Of a stretch of 64,000 nucleotides of DNA, positions 36,574 to 44,530 are shown one piece after another (within the stretch, counting starts at the first letter, position 1; each line of letters begins with the position of its first letter). The stretch is from Faecalibacterium sp. UBA1771 (GTDB lineage Bacteria > Bacillota > Clostridia > Oscillospirales > Ruminococcaceae), in the NCBI GenBank assembly GCA_002315315.1, contig DCGT01000022.1:441-64440 (forward strand), given 5' to 3'. The notes under the pieces are model-generated. The model searched no databases. It had not been told where the DNA came from and was given only the letters and a program-made list of their open reading frames with translations. The position numbers and the translations under genes were made by a program.

Positions 36574-37122
36574 CTGAAAGAGTTAATTGCGGGACTGTTC
36601 GATAAGTCCGATATTTCAACGCTCTCTGCGACCCTTGTTTGGTGTATAATTAAAGACATCTGCAATTTCAAGCTGTTCCCTAAGGCGGGAGAAAAAGGCT
36701 GGAAGGCGTTTGTTCCGCTTTACAATGTTTATACGCAGTTCATCCTTGTTTGGCGCGAGCTTTGGTTTTGGACAGTAGTGGGAGCGGCAATTGCTTCTCT
36801 GCTGATTGTAACAATCGGCAAATCGGGATATTCGCTCTTTTTCGTATTGATGATAGGGTATTGCGTTGTTATAGACTGTATGTGCCAATATCGGCTTGCG
36901 AGATGCTTCGGAAAAGACGCTGTTTTCGGATACGCAATGTTCATCATTAATCCCATTATGATGCCGGTGCTTGCCTTCTTCTCCGAACGTTATGACGGTC
37001 CGTGGATAAACGGCAAACCTGCAAAAGGTTTGCTTCGCCGTTCGTTTACCGTTACCTCTCTTACGAAAAAATCCAAAAATAAGCGCGAGACAACCGAAAA
37101 AACACCAAAAAAGAAGAAATAA
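36574..37122 (+). CDS. DUF5684-like membrane protein, start uncertain
   Basis: Membrane protein of about 180 residues. The amino-terminal part contains FPKAGEKGWKAFVPLYNVYT, the characteristic segment of DUF5684 proteins, followed by helices starting at LWFWTVVGAAIASLLIVT. The C-terminus is a Lys-rich tail. The reading frame is open from 36568, yet it has no ATG, GTG or TTG before 36778, and starting at 36778 would cut the conserved part. Translation therefore seems to use a rare start such as CTG (36574) or ATA (36571), about 10-13 bp after AAAGG. Function unknown. Confidence 0.6.
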   Translation: MKELIAGLFDKSDISTLSATLVWCIIKDICNFKLFPKAGEKGWKAFVPLYNVYTQFILVWRELWFWTVVGAAIASLLIVTIGKSGYSLFFVLMIGYCVVIDCMCQYRLARCFGKDAVFGYAMFIINPIMMPVLAFFSERYDGPWINGKPAKGLLRRSFTVTSLTKKSKNKRETTEKTPKKKK

Positions 37123-37160
37123 GGAATACATAATAAATTCATATTCGGAGGATAACCATA

Positions 37161-37460
37161 ATGCAAATCAAACTTATCGACCGTGAGAACGAAGGAGAGC
37201 TGCTCATAATAGGCAGAATAGACCCCAATACCGTTGATGAAACCGAGAAAATTCTGATACAGATGGCTGAGCGCTTTAACACGATTATCCTCAACCTCTA
37301 CGAAATGGACTATATTTCTTCGGCGGGCTTGAAGGTGCTGAGAGATTTGAACACAATTCTGACACGCAAGGGCGGAATGCTCAAAATAAAGGGCACAAAC
37401 AAAAACGTCATGGAGGTATTCGAAATGACGGGATTTGCCGGAACAGTAACATTTATCTGA
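37161..37460 (+). CDS. STAS-domain anti-sigma factor antagonist-like protein
   Basis: 99 residues, a complete STAS domain. The switch segment DYISSAGLKVLRDL holds the serine that is phosphorylated in SpoIIAA/RsbV proteins. It is preceded by GGAGG and lies 38 bp after the DUF5684 gene. No anti-sigma kinase (SpoIIAB/RsbW type) is encoded beside it, so its partner is unknown and it may not regulate a sigma factor at all. Confidence 0.85.
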   Translation: MQIKLIDRENEGELLIIGRIDPNTVDETEKILIQMAERFNTIILNLYEMDYISSAGLKVLRDLNTILTRKGGMLKIKGTNKNVMEVFEMTGFAGTVTFI

Positions 37461-37480
37461 CTTGTGTGATATTTCAAAAT

Positions 37481-37512
37481 AAGCTGTCATTCGCAGTCGC
37501 GAATGACAGCTT
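37481..37512 (-). terminator. Terminator between STAS gene and 297-residue gene
   Basis: Perfect 14-bp stem AAGCTGTCATTCGC / GCGAATGACAGCTT with a 4-nt loop. The minus strand continues ATTTTG, so it mainly serves the minus-strand gene, but it lies between convergent genes and may act for both. Confidence 0.7.
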
Positions 37513-37517
37513 AAAAT

Positions 37518-38411
37518 TTATCTGGTCATAACAGGCGCGCTCCTTACGGGAGACTTCGCTTTCTGCTTTTGTTTGTCTTCTTTTTCTTTTTCCTTGGCTG
37601 TACCGCCGTTGATTTCGGCTTTTGATTTTTTGGTTGCACTCGGCAGCTTAGGCTGATTTACGCCGTCATATCTGCCGCCGGAATCGAGCAGCATACGCTC
37701 TTTAAGTGCAGGCAGCTTTTCGCGGTCGATAATTCTCGACGCTCTCAGCTCCCATGCGGTCATGGCAATAGCTTTTTCATCGCCGTCCTTTACCATCTGT
37801 TCGAGATTTTTACCCTCTATAACATAGCGGCTCGCTTTTTTCATTTCGGGGTCGGTCATCAACTCCTTGGCAAATTCGTCGAATCTGTCTTTGTCAAACT
37901 GACCGTTCACGAAAACCTTTTTTTCCGCTTCCGTCTCCTCTCCCTTTGCAAGTCTGCCAACCACAAGTGTCTCTGCGGCAACCATACGGTTGAAGTCCTG
38001 CATTTTTTCCTCGTTGGTGTAGTTGGGATTTTGCGAGGGATATGTGGAATCATTGCCGAGCTTTATTCTGCTCTCACCCGAAACCTCAAGTGCCGAACGA
38101 AGCGGGTCTGGGTCGCCCTCCTGATTCTCAGCGTAGATCAAAACGGTTCTGTCGATAAAATCCATATCGACAAGTCCGTTATATTTTTTGTCATTGGGAT
38201 TTTCGGCGCCCTTTTGCTTGCTCTCCAAATCCTTAAGCTCATTGTTTACAACGGGGTCACTGTTTTTCAGGTCATCATTAATTTCCTGATTATCCTGATT
38301 GGTGGTAGTGACTTTAATATCCTCAACCTTTTTTTCACGCTCACGTCCCTGTTCTATTCCTCTTTGACCGACAGAAGCGCCGTTGGCAATATCGTCTTCT
38401 CTGCTCGCCAT
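37518..38411 (-). CDS. Hydrophilic protein of unknown function near the secretion locus
   Basis: No family recognised. 297 residues, no signal peptide and no membrane helix. The first 80 residues are charged and Asn/Asp/Glu-rich, probably disordered. The middle (about 80-250) is likely helical (FDEFAKELMTDPEMKKASRY). The last 40 residues are strongly basic and end SPVRSAPVMTR. It is transcribed alone from a region with TATAAT near 38472. A basic disordered C-terminus is a known feature of some type IV secretion substrates, so a substrate role is possible but unproven. Confidence 0.75.
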   Translation of the reverse strand: MASREDDIANGASVGQRGIEQGREREKKVEDIKVTTTNQDNQEINDDLKNSDPVVNNELKDLESKQKGAENPNDKKYNGLVDMDFIDRTVLIYAENQEGDPDPLRSALEVSGESRIKLGNDSTYPSQNPNYTNEEKMQDFNRMVAAETLVVGRLAKGEETEAEKKVFVNGQFDKDRFDEFAKELMTDPEMKKASRYVIEGKNLEQMVKDGDEKAIAMTAWELRASRIIDREKLPALKERMLLDSGGRYDGVNQPKLPSATKKSKAEINGGTAKEKEKEDKQKQKAKSPVRSAPVMTR

Positions 38412-38560
38412 ATAACCGTTACCCCTTTCCGATAAACCGACTGTGATTCGGCATCTCCGACCTTTTGAAACTATTATAACAGATGAATTTCTTTAATTCA
38501 TTACAAAATTGAAAACAATTACGCATATATTTTTTAACAGCACTATATTTAAAAAGGAGT

Positions 38561-39250
38561 ATGCCGATGTTTTCACAGATTATTTCATTACTGTCGAGAA
38601 ACCTGCTGCTTTTGGCTCTGCACATCGAGAACGGAAAATTTCCGAAGCCGCTAAGCGCCGCCGAAGAAGCAAGGTGCATAGAGCAAATGCTTTCGGGAGA
38701 TGCCTCTGCCCGTGAAAAGCTTATCGTCCGCAATCTTCGCCTCGTTGCTCACATTGCCAAAAAATACTACTCATCCACCGGTGATTCCGACGACCTTATT
38801 TCGATAGGCACTCTCGGTCTGATTAAAGCTACCGATACGTTCCGACAGAACAAAAAAGCGCGCTTTTCAACCTATGCGGCGAGATGCATCGAAAATGAAA
38901 TACTTATGGAACTGAGAAGCGGAAAGCGGCGCCGCTCGGATGTATCGGTAAACGAACCTCTCGAAACCGACAAAAGCGGAAACGAACTGTATATTTCCGA
39001 TATATTATCGAGCGACGGCAATATCGGAGATGAGATTGAAAATGCCGAGCAGATTGAAAAGCTCAAATTACTGATAGGCAACACCGTTACCGGTCGCGAG
39101 AGCAGGATAATTAAGCTTCGATACGGAATTGGCGGCGGCAAGCCACACACACAGCAACAGACAGCGCGTCTGCTCGGAATTTCCCGTTCGTATGTTTCGC
39201 GCATAGAAAACGATATTCTGAAGCGTCTTCGCAGAGATATCGAAAAGTAG
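38561..39250 (+). CDS. sigK: Sporulation sigma factor SigK
   Basis: Late mother-cell sigma factor. 229 residues beginning with a hydrophobic stretch (ISLLSRNLLLLALHIENG) that corresponds to the pro-sequence cleaved in Bacillus, followed by FPKPLSAAEEARC. Region 2 contains RNLRLVAHIAKKYYSS and DDLISIGTLGLIKA; region 4 ends LLGISRSYVSRIENDILKRL. The gene is continuous, with no skin-like element. AAGGAG lies 8 bp before the ATG. Confidence 0.94.
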   Translation: MPMFSQIISLLSRNLLLLALHIENGKFPKPLSAAEEARCIEQMLSGDASAREKLIVRNLRLVAHIAKKYYSSTGDSDDLISIGTLGLIKATDTFRQNKKARFSTYAARCIENEILMELRSGKRRRSDVSVNEPLETDKSGNELYISDILSSDGNIGDEIENAEQIEKLKLLIGNTVTGRESRIIKLRYGIGGGKPHTQQQTARLLGISRSYVSRIENDILKRLRRDIEK

Positions 39251-39279
39251 CACCTGCATCCGCCTCGCTCGTTCGGATT

Positions 39280-40476
39280 TTATTTTACCAGCTTGGCGGC
39301 AATGACAAATCTGACATTCTCGTCCGAAGTACAGGTAGAAAGAATGAGAATCTGATCGTCTGTCGAGACATCTACACCGCAATTGACATAGCTGTTTTTT
39401 ACAAGATAGTTGAGGGTGTCGGCATAGGTGCTGTCATCAGGTCTCGGATTGATGTAGTCGATGGTAATCGGCATATCGGTAACGGCAAAAATCTCAAACT
39501 CGTGCTCTTCGTAAAGAAGCGAAAACTCAATGGTGGGGTTACTTTCAAGGAAGCTTGCTTTTTTATAGCGCTTGAGCTTGGAGAATTTTTCACTCTCACT
39601 GAAATCATCAAGACTGTGACCGTAGATTATCGTAACACGGTCGAATAGCGTATTTTCGTCGATGATATTGATATAATCGAGGAAATAGCAACCCCATACA
39701 TCGTAATCGGAGCTGAAAACGGTACGGCGCAGATACTGGTCGTTGTCATATCCCTGAACAACAGGATCGTTTATTTCACAGCATTCCAGCTTAAGCCAGC
39801 CGACAACATCATTGTTTTTGTCGTATGCATCCTTCATTTCGGCACTTACATACGGTGCAAAGGAGTCCTCGACTTCAATCGGCTCAACTACCGGATCGGG
39901 TTCAACGACTTCAACCGCAGGCTCGACAACCGCAGGCTCGACAACCTCAGGCCTGGCAAAGATACAAACGGCAATCCAAGCCACTACTATCGCTCCGACA
40001 CCTATATAAATCCACCTTGCGTATTTTGAAGCGTTAATCCTGACAAATAATGTCTTGACGGCAGAAATGATTTTTTGGATAAAGCTGATGATTTTCTGTC
40101 CTATTGTTGCTAACTTCACCTTTGCAAACAATCCGTTATGCTTTAACTTCAAATCGGTGAAAAAAGATTTCTTTTTTTTGTATTCCTCGGACGATGTGTC
40201 GGAATTGTATATTCTTTCCGACTGTGTCTCGTTGTTTTCTTCTGCCGAGGGAGCATCGACTTCGACGTCGGTTGTTTCTTCCACTTCTGGAGCACTGACT
40301 TCGGCGTCGGTTGTTTCTTCGACTGATTCAGTGATTGATTCCCCGACAGCAGTCTCCCCCGTCTGATTTATGACTTCTTCAGCCTTTTTTTCGGACTCTG
40401 TAACGGTATCTTCGAGCTTTTCCCCATTATTTATGATATTTTCGGTTTTATTTTCTTTACCGTATTCTTCTGACAT
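39280..40476 (-). CDS. Class B sortase with long acidic cytoplasmic N-terminus
   Basis: Membrane transpeptidase that links proteins to the cell wall or to each other. 398 residues. The start is the ATG at 40476 behind CCGGAGG; a start nine codons earlier has no ribosome-binding sequence. Residues about 1-150 are acidic and repetitive (VEETTDAEV, VEETTDVEV). One membrane helix lies near 155-175, then a Pro/Glu/Val spacer, then the catalytic domain with histidine in TIIYGHS, cysteine in LILSTCTSD and arginine in NVRFVIAAKL. No protein in the window has an obvious sorting signal. Confidence 0.9.
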   Translation of the reverse strand: MSEEYGKENKTENIINNGEKLEDTVTESEKKAEEVINQTGETAVGESITESVEETTDAEVSAPEVEETTDVEVDAPSAEENNETQSERIYNSDTSSEEYKKKKSFFTDLKLKHNGLFAKVKLATIGQKIISFIQKIISAVKTLFVRINASKYARWIYIGVGAIVVAWIAVCIFARPEVVEPAVVEPAVEVVEPDPVVEPIEVEDSFAPYVSAEMKDAYDKNNDVVGWLKLECCEINDPVVQGYDNDQYLRRTVFSSDYDVWGCYFLDYINIIDENTLFDRVTIIYGHSLDDFSESEKFSKLKRYKKASFLESNPTIEFSLLYEEHEFEIFAVTDMPITIDYINPRPDDSTYADTLNYLVKNSYVNCGVDVSTDDQILILSTCTSDENVRFVIAAKLVK

Positions 40477-40497
40477 AATAACCTCCGGAACGGTATT

Positions 40498-40513
40498 ACT
40501 CAATATATTGAGT
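40498..40513. promoter_or_regulatory. Perfect palindrome in the sortase leader
   Basis: ACTCAATATATTGAGT is a 16-bp perfect palindrome lying immediately after the predicted transcription start of the sortase gene, a position typical of repressor operators. Confidence 0.45.
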
Positions 40514-40521
40514 GCTATTTT

Positions 40522-40550
40522 ATTTTATTAAAAAACCTTCCTTTTTTCAA
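40522..40550 (-). promoter_or_regulatory. Promoter of the sortase gene
   Basis: Minus-strand TTGAAA (40545-40550) and TAAAAT (40522-40527) with 17-bp spacing. Confidence 0.6.
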
Positions 40551-40591
40551 GTGGGAGATTGTGACATTTTCGTAAACAAATAATACGAACT

Positions 40592-40620
40592 TTGATAATT
40601 AGTGCAGATAAGAGTATAAT
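40592..40620 (+). promoter_or_regulatory. Promoter of the DUF2461 gene
   Basis: TTGATA (40592-40597) and TATAAT (40615-40620) with 17-bp spacing, 46 bp before the start codon. Confidence 0.7.
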
Positions 40621-40666
40621 AGGTTAAAATATTGCCGTACAAATCGGCTCATAGTGCGGAGGGTAA

Positions 40667-41344
40667 ATGTTCGAGGGATTTACAAAGGACAGCATAGACT
40701 TTCTTTTCGAGTTGGGACTGAACAACAACCGTGAATGGTTTATGCAAAACAAGGAACGGTTTATTGTTTCGGTTAATAAACCGATGAAGGAGCTTGCCGA
40801 TGAGCTTTACGGTAAATTTTGCACCGAATTTCCCCAATATGATTTAAATCTGCATATAAGCCGTATATACAGAGATGCACGTCGACTTCACGGCGGTGCT
40901 CCGTATCGTGATTTTATATGGCTTGATATTCGCCCTCAGCCGATTGATTGGCATGAGCACCCGTCGTTTTGGTTTGAAATAGGGCACGAGACATGGTCGT
41001 ACGGTCTCGGCTTTCACAGTGCAAAGCCCGCTACAATGGCAAATCTAAGACGTGATATCGACGCAGAGTCTCCCAAATTCGTCGAGCTTGCCGAGTGCTT
41101 TTCCAAGCAAGTCGAATTTATACTCGACGGCGAAAGGTACAAGCGTGAAAAACGCACCTGCGGTGAACCGTACTCCGAGTGGTACAATCTGAAAAACTAT
41201 TCCCTCATTCACGAGGAATCGGTCGGACGGATTCTTACCTCACACAAGCTTGTTGACAGAATTTACGACGGTTTTGTGTTTTTGGAACCGTTTTTCAACT
41301 ATTTCCTGTCGATTGAAGCACGCGACGAGCCGGCGGTGAAGTAA
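40667..41344 (+). CDS. DUF2461 domain protein
   Basis: 225-residue cytosolic protein of the DUF2461 (TIGR02453) family. Typical features are the amino-terminal FLFELGLNNNREWFMQNKER, the central HISRIYRDARRLHGGAPYRD and ENPYK-like positions replaced by GEPYSEWYNLKN. Its biochemical function is not known. It has its own good promoter and precedes the Mrp-type ATPase gene. Confidence 0.85.
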   Translation: MFEGFTKDSIDFLFELGLNNNREWFMQNKERFIVSVNKPMKELADELYGKFCTEFPQYDLNLHISRIYRDARRLHGGAPYRDFIWLDIRPQPIDWHEHPSFWFEIGHETWSYGLGFHSAKPATMANLRRDIDAESPKFVELAECFSKQVEFILDGERYKREKRTCGEPYSEWYNLKNYSLIHEESVGRILTSHKLVDRIYDGFVFLEPFFNYFLSIEARDEPAVK

Positions 41345-41419
41345 AATTTGCTTTTCTTTTTCAATATGTTATAATTACTTCGGTAATTAATGACCGATAT
41401 CAATATAAAGGAGAACACC

Positions 41420-42250
41420 ATGAGCGAACAATGTGATCACAACTGTGAAGGCTGCAGCCAGAATTGCTCGGAAAATCAGAGTATGCAGGCTGCGCTGATG
41501 GATGGTTGCAGTGTTAAAAAGGTTATCGGCGTTGTCAGCGGTAAGGGCGGCGTAGGCAAATCTCTCGTCACCTCTCTTATGTCGGTGCTTATGCAGCGCA
41601 AAGGCTTCAAAACCGCTATACTTGACGCAGATATGACGGGTCCCTCTATCCCCAAGGCATTCGGAGTAAAAGAAAAAGCGCAGGGAGACGAATTCGGAAT
41701 TATGCCCCAGCGCAGTAAGACCGGCATTGAGATGATGTCCATCAACCTGCTTCTCCCCAACGACACCGACCCTGTAGTTTGGAGAGGTCCCATCATCGCC
41801 GGCACCGTTACCCAGTTTTGGTCTCAGGTAGTGTGGAAGGACGTCGACTTTATGTTCGTCGATATGCCTCCGGGAACCGGAGACGTGCCCCTTACCGTAT
41901 TTCAATCATTGCCCGTTGACGGAATCATCGTTGTCACCTCTCCGCAGGACCTTGTCTCCATGATAGTCACCAAGGCAGTCAAGATGGCGGAGATGATGAA
42001 TATTCCCGTTCTCGCGCTCGTTGAGAATATGTCCTATTTCGAGTGCCCCGACTGCGGCAAGCAGCACCGTATTTTCGGTGACAGCAATGTCGAGGAAATC
42101 GCCAAAGAGCACAATATCGACCTGACTGCTTCCCTGCCCATCAATCCTAAGCTCGCCGCCGCCTGTGACGCCGGTATGATAGAGCTGTTTGAAGGTGATT
42201 GGCTGAACGGTATTGCCGACAAGCTCGAAAAAATCATCGACGAGAAGTAA
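41420..42250 (+). CDS. Mrp/ApbC-type iron-sulfur cluster carrier ATPase
   Basis: P-loop ATPase of the Mrp/NBP35 family that carries or assembles Fe-S clusters. 276 residues from the ATG behind AAAGGAG; an ATG ten codons upstream has no such site. The N-terminus is Cys-rich (CDHNCEGCSQNC, a ferredoxin-like cluster site found in NBP35-type proteins). The deviant Walker A is SGKGGVGKS, the switch region DADMTGPSIPK, and the C-terminal CxxC is FECPDCGK, the bridging cluster site. It has both Cys regions and so resembles the NBP35-like form common in Clostridia. Confidence 0.92.
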   Translation: MSEQCDHNCEGCSQNCSENQSMQAALMDGCSVKKVIGVVSGKGGVGKSLVTSLMSVLMQRKGFKTAILDADMTGPSIPKAFGVKEKAQGDEFGIMPQRSKTGIEMMSINLLLPNDTDPVVWRGPIIAGTVTQFWSQVVWKDVDFMFVDMPPGTGDVPLTVFQSLPVDGIIVVTSPQDLVSMIVTKAVKMAEMMNIPVLALVENMSYFECPDCGKQHRIFGDSNVEEIAKEHNIDLTASLPINPKLAAACDAGMIELFEGDWLNGIADKLEKIIDEK

Positions 42251-42387
42251 TTATTTCAATATATGTATCACAACGGCAGGCTGTTGATTCGGACTTAAAT
42301 GCTCCGGTTGCAGCTTGTCGTTTCTTTATTTTTTGCCGCATTTCAAATATTGATATACGATGCACGGAAGCAAAAACAATACGGTGT

Positions 42388-42416
42388 TTGCATTGTACGC
42401 CGAAATGCTGTAAAAT
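42388..42416 (+). promoter_or_regulatory. Promoter of the DUF5685 gene
   Basis: TTGCAT (42388-42393) and TAAAAT (42411-42416), 17-bp spacing, 37 bp before the start codon. The rest of the 203-bp gap after the Mrp gene shows nothing clear. Confidence 0.6.
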
Positions 42417-42453
42417 ACCGTAAAGACATTTTTATTGCTGAACGGAGTACCGT

Positions 42454-43311
42454 ATGTTCGGATATGTTGTACCGCACAAGCCCGAAATGAAAATACGGGA
42501 ATACGATATTTACAAATCCGTCTACTGCTCACTCTGCCGCGAGCTGGAGCGGGAATTCGGGTTGTTTGCCAAGTTTGTCGTAAACTACGATTTCGTATTT
42601 CTGTATATGCTTCGTTCGGGACTTAAAAACGACTGTATAGAGCTTGAGAACGGACGCTGTACCGTGAATCCTCTCAAAAAGCAGAGCCTCGTCAGGTCAA
42701 ACGATGATATGAAATATGCCGCCGCCTGCCTGCTTGTTCTGTGCAGATACAAGCTGTCGGATGATAAAAGCGACGAGGGATTTTTCAAAAAAATACTGTC
42801 ACAAATCGCTCTGACAGCACTGGGGAGACCCATAAAAAAAGCAGAGAAGCTGACCGGCACGCTCGGAGAATTTATCAAAGTAAAAATGTTGCAGCAGAAG
42901 TCTGTCGAGAAAAGCGGCTGTAAAAGTCTCGACCTTGCAAGCGATGCGACCGCAAAATGTCTCGAACGAATATTCTCGGATATTTCTCACGACAAAACGG
43001 AGCACAGAATTCTGTCGCGGCTCGGATACCTTGTCGGTCGTTTTGTCTATATTGCCGATGCCGCCGATGACCTCGCCGACGACATAAAAAAACATCGCTA
43101 TAACCCGCTTGCCGAAAGCGGAAATACCGACTGCGAACAAACAGTCAAGGCACTCAAGCCGGAATTCAACTTTATTGCTTCCGAAATCGCCGACTGTTAC
43201 CGTCTACTCGAAATCAAAAGCTATAAGCCCATATTAGACAACATAATATATCTCGGTTTGCCAAACACGGCAAATCGAATTCTGATAAAAAAGAAAGGTA
43301 AAAAACAATAA
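42454..43311 (+). CDS. DUF5685 family protein
   Basis: 285-residue protein of the DUF5685 family, found mainly in Clostridia. The amino-terminal segment MFGYVVPHKPEMKIREYDIY and the following YCSLCREL with its CxxC are characteristic. An Asp-rich segment (YIADAADDLADDIKKHRYNP) recalls helical prenyl-synthase-like metal sites, but no function is established. Its stop codon overlaps the start of the J-domain-like gene (TAATG), so the two are translated together. Confidence 0.85.
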   Translation: MFGYVVPHKPEMKIREYDIYKSVYCSLCRELEREFGLFAKFVVNYDFVFLYMLRSGLKNDCIELENGRCTVNPLKKQSLVRSNDDMKYAAACLLVLCRYKLSDDKSDEGFFKKILSQIALTALGRPIKKAEKLTGTLGEFIKVKMLQQKSVEKSGCKSLDLASDATAKCLERIFSDISHDKTEHRILSRLGYLVGRFVYIADAADDLADDIKKHRYNPLAESGNTDCEQTVKALKPEFNFIASEIADCYRLLEIKSYKPILDNIIYLGLPNTANRILIKKKGKKQ

Positions 43312-43949
43312 TGTCAGACCCTTATGTCATTCTCGGCGTAAGCCGTTCAAGCTCAGATGATGAAATTCGCATTGCTTATCGTGAGCTTGCACAAAAGTAC
43401 AGCTCAGAAAGCTATGAGGGCAATCCTCTGTCCGACATCGCACAACAGAAAATGCAGGAAATAAATGACGCCTACGACCAAATCATGGCGGACAGACGTC
43501 TCTCAGACCGCCAAAACACTCAGAGAAGCAGTTCGGGCGGCAATCCCTCCGGCAGATATACCGATATTCGCAGAATGATAAACAGCGGAGATATTACCGG
43601 AGCCGAGAATCGTCTGCAATCGATAGAACCTTCGATGAGGACAGCCGAATGGAATTTCCTTATGGGTACCGTCTGTTACTCCAAGGGATGGCTCGACGAA
43701 GCCGAGCGCTATTACAGCGCCGCATCATCAATGGACCCGTCCAACTCGGAATACTCCGCCGCTCTGGGTAGAATCAACACCCGCAAAAGTGGTCAGAGCT
43801 ACAATCCGTACAGTCAGAACAGAGGATGGTATAACACATCCGGCAACAATGACTGCTGTGGTATGTCCGGCTGTGATTTGTGCTCAAGTCTTATTTGTGC
43901 CGACTGCTGCTGTGAATGTATGGGCGGCGACCTGATTCGTTGCTGCTGA
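43311..43949 (+). CDS. J-domain-like protein without HPD motif, Cys-rich C-terminus
   Basis: 212 residues. Residues 1-62 align with a DnaJ J-domain (DPYVILGVSRSSSDDEIRIA, QQKMQEINDAYDQIMADRR), but the HPD that is needed to stimulate DnaK is replaced by SSE (AQKYSSESYEGNP), so it is probably not an active co-chaperone. The middle (about 85-155) has two helix pairs resembling TPR repeats. The C-terminus is packed with cysteines (CCGMSGCDLC, CADCCCECMGGD), suggesting metal binding or membrane attachment. It is coupled to the DUF5685 gene and followed by a membrane protein gene. Confidence 0.85.
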   Translation: MSDPYVILGVSRSSSDDEIRIAYRELAQKYSSESYEGNPLSDIAQQKMQEINDAYDQIMADRRLSDRQNTQRSSSGGNPSGRYTDIRRMINSGDITGAENRLQSIEPSMRTAEWNFLMGTVCYSKGWLDEAERYYSAASSMDPSNSEYSAALGRINTRKSGQSYNPYSQNRGWYNTSGNNDCCGMSGCDLCSSLICADCCCECMGGDLIRCC

Positions 43950-43950
43950 T

Positions 43951-44487
43951 ATGAGAGAAAAAAACTATAGGACATCACTCGGAGGTCTGCTTGCCGCCGC
44001 CGCAGTTGCGAGTATGTTCTTCGGCTCTGTAATCCCCTTTGCAACATTTACCGCGCCCGCAATAGCGTCGCTGAGCGTTCTGTTCTTTACGATAGAATAC
44101 GGCAGAAGGTATTCTGTAATCATTTATGCCGCAATCTCAATTTTGTCTGCACTGCTCGCTCCCGACAAGGAAATCGCTCTGCTGTTTGTCTGCTTTTTCG
44201 GATATTATCCGATTCTAAAAGGCATATTTGAGAGCAAACTGAAAAAGAATATTTGTTGTGTATGCAAAATCGCCGTATTTAACGCAGGTATTCTGCTTGT
44301 CTATCTCGCGCTGTCAAGACTGCTTATACTTCAGTCCGTTCGGGAGGAGCTTGCCGAATACTCGACCGCAATGAAGGCAGGAATACTTCTTCTCGGTAAT
44401 TTTACATTTATTGTATTCGACATTGCCCTTACCAAGCTGATAACGGAATATCTCCGCCGATGGCGTGTAAAGCTCATTTCAAAGTAA
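43951..44487 (+). CDS. Integral membrane protein of unknown function
   Basis: 178 residues with five or six predicted membrane helices (for example GGLLAAAAVASMFFGSVIPF, VIIYAAISILSALLA, AGILLLGNFTFIVFDIALT). No family is assigned with confidence; the overall plan recalls small substrate-binding membrane subunits of ECF transporters, which is only a resemblance. It starts 1 bp after the J-domain-like gene, so the two share an mRNA, and is followed by a terminator. Confidence 0.75.
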   Translation: MREKNYRTSLGGLLAAAAVASMFFGSVIPFATFTAPAIASLSVLFFTIEYGRRYSVIIYAAISILSALLAPDKEIALLFVCFFGYYPILKGIFESKLKKNICCVCKIAVFNAGILLVYLALSRLLILQSVREELAEYSTAMKAGILLLGNFTFIVFDIALTKLITEYLRRWRVKLISK

Positions 44488-44493
44488 TCAAAT

Positions 44494-44524
44494 AAAAAGT
44501 CGAAACGAAAAGTTTCGACTTTTT
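44494..44524 (+). terminator. Terminator after the DUF5685 operon
   Basis: 13-bp stem AAAAAGTCGAAAC / GTTTCGACTTTTT with a 5-nt loop, followed by further T residues. It lies between convergent genes and, because of the A-run on the left arm, probably works on both strands. Confidence 0.85.
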
Positions 44525-44530
44525 GTTTTT

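Noticed and set aside
16840..38411. Integrated conjugative element
   Set aside because: No relaxase, integrase, excisionase, replication gene, attachment repeats or tRNA target was found at the borders; only channel, coupling and exported proteins are present.
38561..39250. Skin-like element interrupting sigK
   Set aside because: The sigK frame is continuous from pro-sequence to region 4.
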